A DNA stretch of 64,000 nt, from the NCBI GenBank assembly GCA_029959195.1, contig CP114118.1:2542001-2606000 (forward strand), written 5' to 3'. The notes beneath the pieces are model-generated. The model was given only the letters and a program-made list of their open reading frames with translations. It was not told where the DNA came from and did no database searches. Of this stretch, positions 22,736-32,122 are shown one piece after another (positions within the stretch are counted from its first letter, which is position 1; each line of letters begins with the position of its first letter). Source of the stretch: Dictyophora rubrovolvata (Eukaryota; Basidiomycota; Agaricomycetes; Phallales; Phallaceae). Both the position numbers and the translations under genes were made by a program.

Positions 22736-22892
22736 CTGTCATTTTGTGCAGTGCTGTCATAAGGCCGAGATAAAACTGGCATCTCACTGAAGAACGTTAC
22801 GGCTTGTATAGCCTTGGGAACGTGTTGAACAATCAGGATCCCCTGCTGGAGTCTTCGCAGGCCACTGCCGCTCAGTTGAGCTGCTACGTAAA
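22736..22892 (-). other. possible exon on the minus strand, unassigned
   Basis: An open stretch bounded by an AG and a good donor (gtgagt) reads YVAAQLSGSGLRRLQQGILI then VQHVPKAIQAVTFFSEMPVL on the minus strand. It looks like coding sequence, but no start exon or downstream partner was found in phase. It lies between the small frame at 22.4-22.7 kb and the DENND6 gene. Confidence 0.25.
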
Positions 22893-23085
22893 CTTGAAAG
22901 AATCAGTCGTAGCTCTCATTGAAATCAAGCTTCATGGAAATTGATCAAGTGATCTGATATATTTAAATTCAGTATGCCGAAATTTGGGAAATTCGCTTGA
23001 AGCGTGTTTATAAAACCGTCTTACATAACCGCTCCACGCAACATTCAATTTTGCTGTCCATGTTCATCTCCTCCTCGTAGATGAC

Positions 23086-25119
23086 ATGGATGATGAAATA
23101 GACATAGGAACTATTCGAATCCAACACACCCGCAAAAATAGCACGTCCATTGGCTCATTATTTCGCTTTTCGGAAGACGCATCTCTCTCGTACAATGCTG
23201 CTGGACACGACGAACGACCTTCGGAACCTTCTCCAGAATCCTTTCTCCATTTACTAGGAGAAGACAAATTAAATCAGCTCCGGAGATGGATATATGGAAT
23301 TGCTGTAGGAAAATCATTGATCACTATATTCTCACTTCTGGAAAGTTTTACTAACTGTAATTGGCCTTTAACAGTCAATTTCGATCTTGACATAGGACCG
23401 ATTGTAACCTGTATTCACCCCTCTCTGAAATTGACATCTCAATGTCTCGAAAATATGTTTGTACTTTTTATTTTGCTACAACTTGAAACTTGGCTGCTTG
23501 ATTGACTGATTGTTTTGTTAGTGCGTTTTCGTCCTTCCCTGATTCAGCCGCATTTGACACTGGAATGCTAGTCCATTCTTTCAAACTCACTTCCTTTCTT
23601 GAAGAAGCCGGCATTTCTTCAAGCACGTATGGGTTTTCCTGTTTCAGTCAGATGAAAGATTCGAGCTCCAAAAGAGGTTATATTCAGGTATGAACCTTCA
23701 CTAAGTCTCTCCATCGGGTTTCGGTCTTATGTTTTTTTTGGAAGAGATCAATCGTTTTGTTATCTCGATACCCATATGTTCTTCTTTTCGAGGAAGTAGT
23801 TAAGTTCCTGGCCAACCGGTTTATATTGCTTGGGTATCCTGCTTTAAATCAGGCATGTCAAGATATTAGCGAATGGTACATTGTCACATTTATCTGACCT
23901 GATCATCATGCCAATGATTTGGTTCAAGGCCATTACCTGCTCCTAATGAGACATTACAAATATCCTTTCTGGAAGAAACATTGCAAGTCCGGTTACCAGC
24001 TTCTGACGATGAAGTTCAAATAGCAGAGTTATCTGACGTATACAAACCTTTACATACCCCTGTATGCTTTCTGCATTTGAATAACGCTTTCAAATATCTT
24101 AATTTCCCAATCTAGCTTCTAGCATGCATACCGCCATCGACACCACCTTCCGTTGCCGTCCTGTCATCCTGCTTACCATCTCTCTGGTCAATCTGGGAAC
24201 TACTTGTTCTTTGTGAACCCATATTCGTTCATGGCCCTAATCCAAGAATTACAAGTTTGGCCATATGGTGGATGCGCGATGTGATACGACCGGTAAGTGG
24301 CCTTTTTAATTGTTCTCGGATATACAATTGGCTGAGAGCAAAATTGCGGTTCAGATACCTTTGATGATGGACTTCCGGCCTTATATAACTATACACGATA
24401 GAGATTTCACTTCGTTAGTAAACAAGTATCCCCCTAGAACGGGCTTGGTGATCGGAGCGACCAATCCATTTATATCATCATCCACCAAACACTGGCCTCA
24501 TCGTTTGATGCTTGACGGGCTGAACAAGAACGAGTTGGTCCTGTTTTTCTTAAGGTGTCATGCCTATACTCATCTTTTTGCAAAAGGTTAATATATAATA
24601 AGACGATAAAATCATCTCATGAGATAGCGGGTGCTCTGGGTTTTACTTCTCGGATCCACAAACGATATACCTCCAAAGATCGACCATTATTACAAACCTG
24701 GGAAGAAGCGGTAGCCAATGGAGGGCACTTTGGTATGCTCTAACTTTACTGGTCCGTTTTTCCTGAGAGTGAGCTAAGTCAATCCGACAGAAACCATCGC
24801 GTCTCATTCTCTTCGTCAACATTTTTCGTCGCGAACGGCTCTCTTTTTAGTTCCCCTAAATCGATACCTGAATAGCTTGATCCCCACTCTGTCCCAAGCT
24901 TCGCAGAAATCGCGACCGCAATCTCGGTTGAGGACGTTCAATACGGCTGATTTTCTCAAATCGCTAACAGAACATGGAACACCTTTGCCGTTTAGATCAT
25001 CGTCAAAACGTCAAGAGTTTTATGCCCGGTGGTTGAAAACGCCTGCTTTTGGACGGTGGTTAGCTGCCCAGGACGAGATTGTTTCAGATATGTTACGAGA
25101 AAAGACAGCCATTCATTAG
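23086..25119 (+). CDS. DENND6-type DENN domain protein, Rab guanine nucleotide exchange factor
   Basis: This is a homologue of DENND6/FAM116, a Rab exchange factor (Rab14 in animals) acting in endosomal traffic. Exons in order give GEDKLNQLRRWIYGIAV, VNFDLDIGPIVTCIHPSLKL (DENN upstream part), FSSFPDSAAFDTGMLVHSFK, YGFSCFSQMKDSSSKRGYIQ, RSIVLLSRYPYVLLFEEVVK, WPLPAPNETLQISFLEETLQ (partly), SLWSIWELLVLCEPIFVHGP (core DENN), MMDFRPYITIHDRDFTSLVN, LVIGATNPFISSSTKHWPHR, KRYTSKDRPLLQTWEEAV, and a tail with RSSSKRQEFYARWLKTPAFG. The Ser-rich N-terminus before GEDKLNQ is typical of fungal members. The gene converges on CK2 beta with a 200-base gap. Confidence 0.85.
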
Positions 25120-25320
25120 AGGTCCGGACCTTAGTATACTTGTAAATAGATTAATTATTGTCGTTCATGAGTCTTACGAGTTTTCTCGAATCATCTCATC
25201 TCATCGCCACAGCTTTGCAATGGGTGAAGGTAATGGTTTACAGTATTCTACGACAAGTACGCTGAACAAAGAAAAGCTATATACAATAGGAATCTAATGC
25301 GGACATTGAGAAGGATGCGT

Positions 25321-26445
25321 TCAACTCAATCCTTCCACCCTTTCAATAGCCTCCAAACGAGTAATTTGCCTGAGACATGGAGTTAGAACAAGGGGCCGAA
25401 AAGAAGCCCTATTACATACCAGTCACGGATTCCTTCTTGCCAGCGCTGCAGCTTGGCGGTTTCGTGCATCTGGAATCCGAATATCTTTGGACGATAACGC
25501 TCCGCCTTAAGTGCAGCGTTCACTGTGCTAATGCCTTCTCCAAGTCCTTCGCCGGTCGTTTCTGTGTCTTCCCTCATTCTCCTTTTCTTGGCATCGACAA
25601 CAGCTGCAGCACTACTGGAACCAACCCCAGTTGTATCACTTATGCGACTAATAGGTGGGCTCATCTCTGGTATGCCCGACTTTGCTGGGATCATGTGAGG
25701 GTAGACGAGGAACAATAAGTGGGGGAAGGATGTTCCGAAATATGCACCATCAATCGAACCATGTCGAGAGGATTTTGGAGAATAAATATCTTCACATCGC
25801 CCACAGTATAGTTTCACGGATTTTTCGTATGGAACGTCGCTTAGACCGACTGGAAGGAGAGGCTGTGATTGGCAGAGAACACGAGGACACCGTCCGAAAT
25901 CGGCTCGTTTGTATTTTTCAAGCTGTCAGGAACATGGATGGTTGGACTGATTTATTTCTCCAAGGCTATAACGCACCATCTTTGCTAATCCACGAGAGGT
26001 AACAATCCACCGCGCGTGAATGAGACCGTACAAAAAGCGGGCTTGGACTTCGAGAGAATTCCTGAATTCCTCCTGAATCTCTTCTTCCACTATCAGATAA
26101 TAATAAGTCATTCCTTTCAATTGTAAAGAGAACGTGAAGTAAGACACGCCTAGATTATCAGTTATGAGGTCCAGAGCTTGGCTGTAGTTTTGTACCTCCG
26201 TATTGAGGCCCGTGAGGTTGAACCGATCTAGAATGTAATCCTCCTCGACTTCACAAAAGTATTCATTTCCTTTTGAAGCTAAAAACCATGAAATCCACTA
26301 AATTTGAATGAGAATGTACCCAAGACTGAAAGAAAGATTGAGTTTATACCGAACTACAAATACACGTGCAGAGTGAGCAATGGGCGGCAAGCACCTGACA
26401 TGAAGTAATTTACCACATACTTTGAATAGTCCGAGTCTGAGCCTG
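25321..26445 (-). CDS. casein kinase II regulatory (beta) subunit
   Basis: CK2 beta dimerises through a zinc finger and docks two catalytic subunits. Exons: [49 protein letters not shown] and ALDLITDN; an acidic helix, then [80 protein letters not shown]; an Ala/Ser-rich insert of about 60 residues; [20 protein letters not shown]; and an end [12 protein letters not shown]. The zinc ligands CPRVLC and CGRC are both present. The first visible exon (26414 to about 26445) has no in-frame ATG before it, so the start lies in an unseen 5' exon or has been disturbed. That exon sits inside repeat A. Confidence 0.88.
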
Positions 26446-26735
26446 TGGAAATATCATCCACTATGGATTGATATAATATTAATATTGGGCACACCGAATT
26501 GTTGAGGACTCAACTTGTCGTCTGTTCCCGTGCAAAAGGAAAAGGTCAACCTTCAATGAGGCTGCCACTTGAAACCAATGGCGGAGTTTTTTTTCTTGCC
26601 GGTGCCAGTGGCACTGGCTGTGCGCTCACCAAAAATGAACTGTTTAATGCTTCGTTATTGCTTTTATGATTATATGATTACAATGGACTAGTAAATTTAA
26701 AGATTATCTCATTATACTAGATTTACAACTTCAGT
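26376..26735. repeat. direct repeat A (CK2 beta 5' region plus DSS1 tail copy)
   Basis: About 360 bases are closely matched by repeat B at 28222-28550 in the same orientation. Shared anchors include GAGTGAGCAATGGGCGGCAA, TTTGAATAGTCCGAGTCTGA, GGCACACCGAATTGTTGAGG, CTTGTCGTCTGTTC, AAATGAACTGTTTAATGCTT and ATTTACAAC. Several small indels and many substitutions separate the copies, so the duplication is not recent. A carries the CK2 beta 5' exon in use. Its right end stops within what corresponds to the last codons of DSS1. Confidence 0.85.
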
Positions 26736-27090
26736 GTCGTGGGAACCAAATCTTGACCACAGTTGACTGAGCGGTAATCGCAAAGAGCGAGAGGAGAGGG
26801 ATGCCACAGATTGACGACTCGGTGTTTCAGCAATTCTTGAGCCAACTCGGGTACGTGTCGAAGAACGCGGTTCTTTGCGGCTTCTGGAGTTTGATCGACG
26901 TGAACCCTACGGACCTAATAACAACGAAACCGGGTTAGAATATTTTTAACTTCGAAATAAGAAAGAAAATATACCGGCTGACGGTTACCGGGCTCATCTT
27001 TTACGCTGCAGCGGTGACGACGGATGGCTAGGGAAACATCAATCATCGGCTGCACCAGTACCTTCAAAAAAAGGTAAACGTACTGTGCAA
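26731..27090 (-). pseudogene. cut-off copy of the CmcJ/NvfI-like gene at 55.65 kb
   Basis: Read on the minus strand, this matches 56000-56370 of the intact gene nearly base for base, including the intron between IRRHR...EPGNRQP and RRVHVDQTPEAAKNRVLRHV. Only the end of exon 1's intron, exon 2 and part of exon 3 are present. There are two small in-frame-sized deletions in exon 3 (after KHR and in the PISHPAI region). Because the intron is kept, the copy arose through DNA and not through a spliced RNA. It ends abruptly against repeat A at the shared sequence ACTTCAG. Confidence 0.8.
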
Positions 27091-27102
27091 GGGAATATTT
27101 CG

Positions 27103-27411
27103 TCACACACCTGCTATCATTTCGTAGTCGCTGCTCCCCCTGCTAACGCTGTCCCCCCCGCCGCGACACACACAGCCAAGTTTATTCTTGACGAAGGCAG
27201 GCAGTTCCATGGTTTTCCCGTAAACAAAGGTCAATAACGTTTTAAGTTTGCCGTAAACGGAGGTCGATAATGTCTTCGCTTTGGTATTCATCGCGTCGAG
27301 TATGACTGGGGTTTTTTCTGTCATCCACTCCGTGATTGGTCGTAAAATGCATATGAAGAGGAAATACGCGACTCCCAATATAAGAAGAGATTTTACGAGC
27401 GTAGATAGCAT
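27103..27411 (-). CDS. small one-helix membrane protein, tandem paralogue 1
   Basis: From the ATG at 27411 it reads MLSTLVKSLLILGVAYFLFI, then CILRPITEWMTEKTPVILDA, a helical Lys/Thr/Leu stretch with VYGK repeated twice, a Gly/Cys patch, and DYEMIAGV. It has one membrane helix near the N-terminus and an amphipathic region after it. It is clearly paralogous to the next gene (27663-28089): LGxAYFLFICxLRPxTxWxT, then ETP or KTP, then ILDAxx, and a shared end SxDRG/SRG..D.EM. The upstream exon seen in paralogue 2 is also present here as DNA (TTCTCGACGCGTCGTC), followed by a good donor GTAAGT, but with no ATG. No known family. Confidence 0.45.
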   Translation of the reverse strand: MLSTLVKSLLILGVAYFLFICILRPITEWMTEKTPVILDAMNTKAKTLSTSVYGKLKTLLTFVYGKTMELPAFVKNKLGCVCRGGGDSVSRGSSDYEMIAGV

Positions 27412-27662
27412 AGAGTCTGGTAATGTCACGCCGGGAATGTCAAAGGGTCCACCGTCTACGATGTAATAGATTATTTACTTACGGAGGTTGGACAAAACAC
27501 GCCAAGGACGACGCGTCGAGAATGAAAGGAAAGAAGTCTTCCGAGTCCCCTTCAGTGAGACCAATTTACTCAAAGTCTAGGCAGCTCTTCATACTCGTAA
27601 AGGGGCATGATACAGGGGTACTTCAGTCGCGCCGCTTCTAGATAATGGATAATGGGTTTAGG

Positions 27663-28089
27663 CTATAGGGTATCGAAGGGTACTGATAATCTGTTCATTT
27701 CGATGTCGTTCCCCCTGTCAACGCTGTTCCCCCTGCCACGTATGCCGGAGAAGAAGGCCCATAACGCCCCCAGCACGGCGGAGGGGAAGGTCCATGACGC
27801 TTTATTTGCGGCGGCAAAGAAGGTCCCTAACTTTCTAAGTACGGTTGAAAAGAAGGCCTTCAATGCGTCAAGGATGGCTGGGGTTTCGCTCGTCAGCCAC
27901 AGCGTGAACGGTCGCAACGCGCATATAAAAAGAAAATATGCGGCTCCTAATACGAAAAGAGTCTCCACGAGCAAGGATATCGGTTCGTTAGGCAGTGGAC
28001 CGTCGAAGCCGCCGATGTGATAGACGATCTACGGAGGTCGGACAAAACACGCCAAAGACGACGCGTCGAGAATTTACGGTTTTTCCCAT
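27663..28089 (-). CDS. small one-helix membrane protein, tandem paralogue 2
   Basis: Exon 1 from the ATG at 28089 reads MGKTVNSRRVVFGVFCPTS. After an intron starting GTAGATC, exon 2 reads TLFVLGAAYFLFICALRPFT, LWLTSETPAILDALKAFFST, a run of amphipathic Phe/Ala/Leu-rich helices, and GNSVDRGNDIEMNRLSVPFD. The first helix is strongly hydrophobic, and the later Phe-rich segments could lie flat on a membrane. The acceptor for exon 2 is not certain. Exon 2 itself has no ATG, so exon 1 is needed. The family is not recognised. Confidence 0.42.
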
Positions 28090-28221
28090 GTATTTTATTA
28101 AAGAATGAATGTAATGAATGAAAGGAAAGAAGTTTTTCCGCATTGCTTCCGCACAACTGGGACGGGCTTGTAATAAAGGGATTGCGCAGCGGCGTTTGAA
28201 TCGTCTGCACTGCCGATCGCC

Positions 28222-28550
28222 GCCGATTCGAAGAGTGAGCAATGGGCGGCAAGTATCCGACCTGAAATGACTCTTTACCGCATACTTTGAATAGTCCGAG
28301 TCTGATGGATTAATATAATACTAATAATTGGGGCACACCGAATTGTTGAGGACTCGACTTGTCGTCTGTTCTCGTGCAAATTTAAGGAAAAGGTCAACTT
28401 TGAAGCTGCCACTTGAAGCCATTGTTGCCGATGCCAGTGGCATTGGCTGTCCTTGCCAAAATGAACTGTTTAATGCTTCATTATTCCTTTTATATGATTA
28501 CAATGAAATAGTAAATTTAAAGGTTATCCCATTATACTGGATTTACAACT
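28222..28550. repeat. direct repeat B (DSS1 tail plus relic of CK2 beta 5' region)
   Basis: This is the partner of repeat A. Its right end holds the true last codons of DSS1 (TVVNPV and stop). Its left end holds an orphan copy of the CK2 beta exon encoding SDSDYSKY, now without the rest of the gene. Together A and B bracket 26736-28221, which looks like inserted DNA. Confidence 0.85.
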
Positions 28551-31500
28551 GTAAAAGGAGTTAAGCCTAGTGTGATTTCGGAAATTTTGACCTTGAATGG
28601 CGTTCCTAACGGATATTGACTCGAGCTACTGTGTTTGGGCAAGCCTCGAAGCATTCCTTGTATTCCCAACCTATCAATTATAACGGGAACATGTGTAGCG
28701 TTATTTACGGGATCGTACACAGGATGTCCAATGCTTCGCGCCATCAAATCAGGGAAGGGGTTGTGACCCTCGCCATGTAACTGGCGAGACCTCGTGATGA
28801 ACCGATGAACATATGCGGAGCACCAGTATTTGTCGTGTAATCTTGCCATCTTGGAGAGGGTAACGTCTTTGCCATGGAGCTGCCACGCGAGAGTCTGCAG
28901 CGTTTCGGCGGGGAATAACGCCCTGGAGGAAGATGTTTGTTGACTTGCTGGAAGTAATGCATGTTTGATCTGCCAATGCATTAAAAGATCGCCATAACGA
29001 CGTAAAGGAGAGGTTGCCCTGCAATATCCTTCTCCTTCGGGGACTCCGAGAGGAAAGTGCTCCTTCGGTTCGAGAGTGGCTTCGCTAGGATACAAGTACA
29101 CATCGCGTTTGATGCACTCAATTACGTCGACAATGCCATAGTCGTTTCTCAGGTTCAGGATTTCGTTCAGGACTTCTTCTTTCAAAGAAGCCTGAGGAGC
29201 GGCTCGACGAATAGCAGGAATTCCGTTATCAAGACAAAATCTTGACGCGACACGACAGGCGAGGATCATGAACTGTGTGACAGTCTCGCGACTCCCGTAC
29301 AGAGCACTATTGTGTCCGCGAACAGCGTATGTCATTGAGGGGTACCCGGTCCACAACATAGGACGATCCAGAGCCGTGCTTTTTGGGAATTTATCGTTGA
29401 AGGTTACCTCGGCTTTAGGTAAGGAAAATACGAACATGCTCGTTTCCTTTATCTTTCGAGTGACAATAGATTTTGAGAGCTGGAAGAGAGTGCGCAAATC
29501 GGACAAGTGAGGCTCAATTATAGGCCCGTAAGTCTTCTTCCTTGTATATTCAGATTCAAACGGATAATGCTTGACACCCGTGGCCACTCCCAGTGCCTCG
29601 TCGATTTGATCGTACAGCAAAATTTGGATGTTGCGAATTAGCCCAGAGCGAATCTTATAATCGAGGAAAGCACCGTCTTCTGATATTTTGAAACTGAATG
29701 ATAGGACGGGCTGCGGGGCACCTTCAGGAAGGTTTCCTAAACTAAACTTGCTCACGAGAGCATCCGGAAGCATAGGCCATGTTTGGTGACTCGCGTAGCG
29801 TGTGCTACCCAACTTTTGAGCACAGATGTCAACGACGTGCCCTGGCGGTAAAGCCGTTGTCGGATCTGCGACGTGAACATGCACCCAAAAGCTGGTGGGG
29901 TCGTCGGGGATACGTTCAATTGAGATAGCATCGTCCAATTCTTGTGCACCCTCGTCATCAATAACATACGCAGGCAAAGATCCAAAATCGTGACGGACAT
30001 CCGCATGTAGATCGCGAGTGTAAAGCTCTGATGAACCCGTAAGATGACGGGTAAAAAGCTCCTTCTTTATGGTGTCTGGAACGTTTGTGGCAGGATTTTC
30101 CATGTTGAAACGCAGTAAATCATCAATGAGCTCTTTTTCGGCAGTATTACCCTCCAAAGACGAGACCATCTGTATTTGAGGATCTTCCATAATAATATCC
30201 TTCCAGGGTGCAATATGTCCGATATCGCAGAGGAATCGATATGTCAGAGCCGAAGAAATCGTTTCCGTGTAAAGATTTAGGTTTTTAAGTATCGCTGACA
30301 CGCAGAAGGTGTAAGGGTCCTTTTGGATACTTCGAGTAGTGCGTAATGAATCCCTTAGGTAGTGAATGAATACCAGATCGGTATCCGACCACGGCTTCAA
30401 CCCTAAGTCGACCATTTGAGGGATCTCGTCGCCGTGCAGAGCTTTCGCTTGCTGAAGCCGAGCGAACGCATCACGAGCTTTCGTCATAAAAGATTGGAAT
30501 TCGGGGCTAGGAGGACGAGTCCACGAGGCAACTTGATTGAGGCGTTCAACTTGGGCCAACGGTCTGACGGAAAAACGCTGAGAAGATCTATGATTTAAAG
30601 GGTCTGCGACAAAATGATGGGGTCTGGACATCATGTACGTGTGGAGGGCGAATAAAGTCAGAACAGGAGGGGGTCGTCTTAAATCGACGCTTCGGGCAGC
30701 CTCTGCAATAGTGGCGTCTGTCCATTTGTCGGGATCCGGGTGGCGAATCAGGTCATATAAGTTGTGGAAGGACTTGGACAGGCTGTTGTATTCACGTTCT
30801 TGTTGTCTTGCAAAAACGCGAACTTTTTCTACCATTTCTAATCGAGCGGCGGTTTCAGCCGTGTTGGTGGCTTTGTATCCGTTTCCTGCACGCATGACCA
30901 GATCGAGAGCTACAAAATTGGGGATACTGAAGGTGATGTCGTCCACCAAATGGGGCCATATTTCACCGGTATATGTGAGAGTGAGAGCATGAAGACGACC
31001 TTCATAAACTTGTAGTCTCATAACGATACCATAGGTTGTAATCAGATTCCTAAACGCAGGCTTATTCAGATGTCGAGATATTGTAGCATTAGCCTAAACA
31101 GAACATACCTTCGAAGCTCGACAAAAGTGCCGGGCCGACAATATGAAGAAGCAGGATCTGCTAACACCCCATCGAAGTCCCGCACAAAGTCTCTTTGAGG
31201 CAAAGCTTCCAAAAACTGCGATTTCTCCAGGGACGGTATTTGGGGCTGTTTATCTACTTGCGGTATTTTGGTCCATATATCGACCGCATTGTCATGCAGG
31301 GGAGTGTTGAGTCGTCTTGCACTCGTTTCTATCATATTTTTGGTGAAACTCTCCAGCGGTTCGACTAGCTCTTTCATGGCCATCATGGCTTTTCGGTTTG
31401 TCTCTGCTGACGGATCAGCGTTGGTATTGAAGGCATTAAAGACTGCTTTGACCACGGGCTCTGAAGGTGGGAGACGCGCATTTTTGCTCGCATATCGCTT

Positions 31501-31608
31501 TTTGAAGTTTTTAGCCAAAGGAATGCATTTTTGCCGTCGACAGAGACTGAGCATGCCCTTGTGGCCTTTTGGGTGGTTCTCCGTATTTAGACGCCCACGT
31601 GGGTCCAT
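28532..31608 (-). CDS. DSS1: mitochondrial 3'-5' exoribonuclease, RNase II (RNB) family, DSS1/CYT-4 type
   Basis: As family knowledge, Dss1 with the helicase Suv3 forms the mitochondrial RNA degradosome in yeast, and CYT-4 is its Neurospora relative. Two exons join as VELRRNLITTYGIVMRLQVY. The N-terminal exon from the ATG at 31608 reads MDPRGRLNTENHPKGHKG, then a basic stretch. The large exon has a long N-terminal region and the RNB domain with the acidic active-site motif DDEGAQELDDAISIE, then HVHVADPTTALPPGH, TWPMLPDALVSKFSLG, YPSMTYAVRGHN and the closing motif YCRATSPLRRYGDLLMHWQI. The active-site Asp cluster is intact. The last codons lie in repeat B, and the first lie in the small repeat shared with VPS51. 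Confidence 0.86.
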
Positions 31609-31638
31609 ACCGCCGCTGGTCAACACAATCCAAAGAAT
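31588..31638. repeat. short direct repeat C1 (DSS1 start / VPS51 start region)
   Basis: The blocks GTCCATACCGCCGC and TCAACACAATCCAAAG, plus TTAGACGCCCAC before them, recur in the same order at 35853-35899. The copy here contains the DSS1 start codon on the minus strand. It lacks the VPS51 ATG, reading TGG where the other copy has ATG. Confidence 0.75.
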
Positions 31639-31683
31639 TACTTACCATGCTATCCCCTTATTTTTTTCAACCTGGATGAGGCC

Positions 31684-32115
31684 TTAAGTATGGAAATCCA
31701 ATTGCCAACCGCGTACATCTATCGAGAGTACATATACTGGATGTCCATATGGCATGAGCTTCGTCCCTAGCTTCGAGTTCCTGATGTTTTCCTCGTTTAT
31801 CCTCTTGACTTCGTGCATCTGATCCCAGGCAGTACCCTGGTCGACACTGAAATAAGGATACTTCCTCCTTTCAAAATGTATCTTCCAACTCGGGAGGTGT
31901 CTCAAGTGCTCGAAGTAGTATTCGAGAGAAATCCCTACCTATCGGAACCTCATTAGACGTATGCGTAATCCAGTCTGTTCTTCTGCACTTCTCACCTTGT
32001 CCTTTTTTAGGCTGGCAGTTATTTGGTTGATGTCACAGTTGGAAAGGTCACTATACTTTAATTGTTGACTGAGGCAGCGCGTATACAAGTTGGATCGGTG
32101 CCAACACAAGTAATC
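31684..32115 (-). pseudogene. 3' part of an unrecognised gene, cut off upstream
   Basis: Two minus-strand exons join across a clean intron (gtgaga...ccgatag). They read QLKYSDLSNCDINQITASLK, then GISLEYYFEHLRHLPSWKIH, YPYFSVDQGTAWDQMHEVKR, INEENIRNSKLGTKLMPYGH and PVYVLSIDVRGWQLDFHT with a stop at 31684. The sequence is compact, aromatic-rich and clearly protein-like. Upstream, a further donor (CAGGTATGTA) is seen, but the gene then runs into the aspartic protease fragment at about 32120. It therefore seems to have lost its 5' end. The family is unknown to me. Confidence 0.42.
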
Positions 32116-32122
32116 CATACAT

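Noticed and set aside
27281-28020. Plus-strand frames opposite the tandem membrane protein genes
   Set aside because: The minus strand has the hydrophobic helix, shared motifs and splice signals; the plus frames mirror each other only because the DNA is duplicated.
28328-28564. Plus-strand frame across repeat B
   Set aside because: It crosses the DSS1 stop region and the CK2 beta relic and has no equivalent open frame in repeat A.
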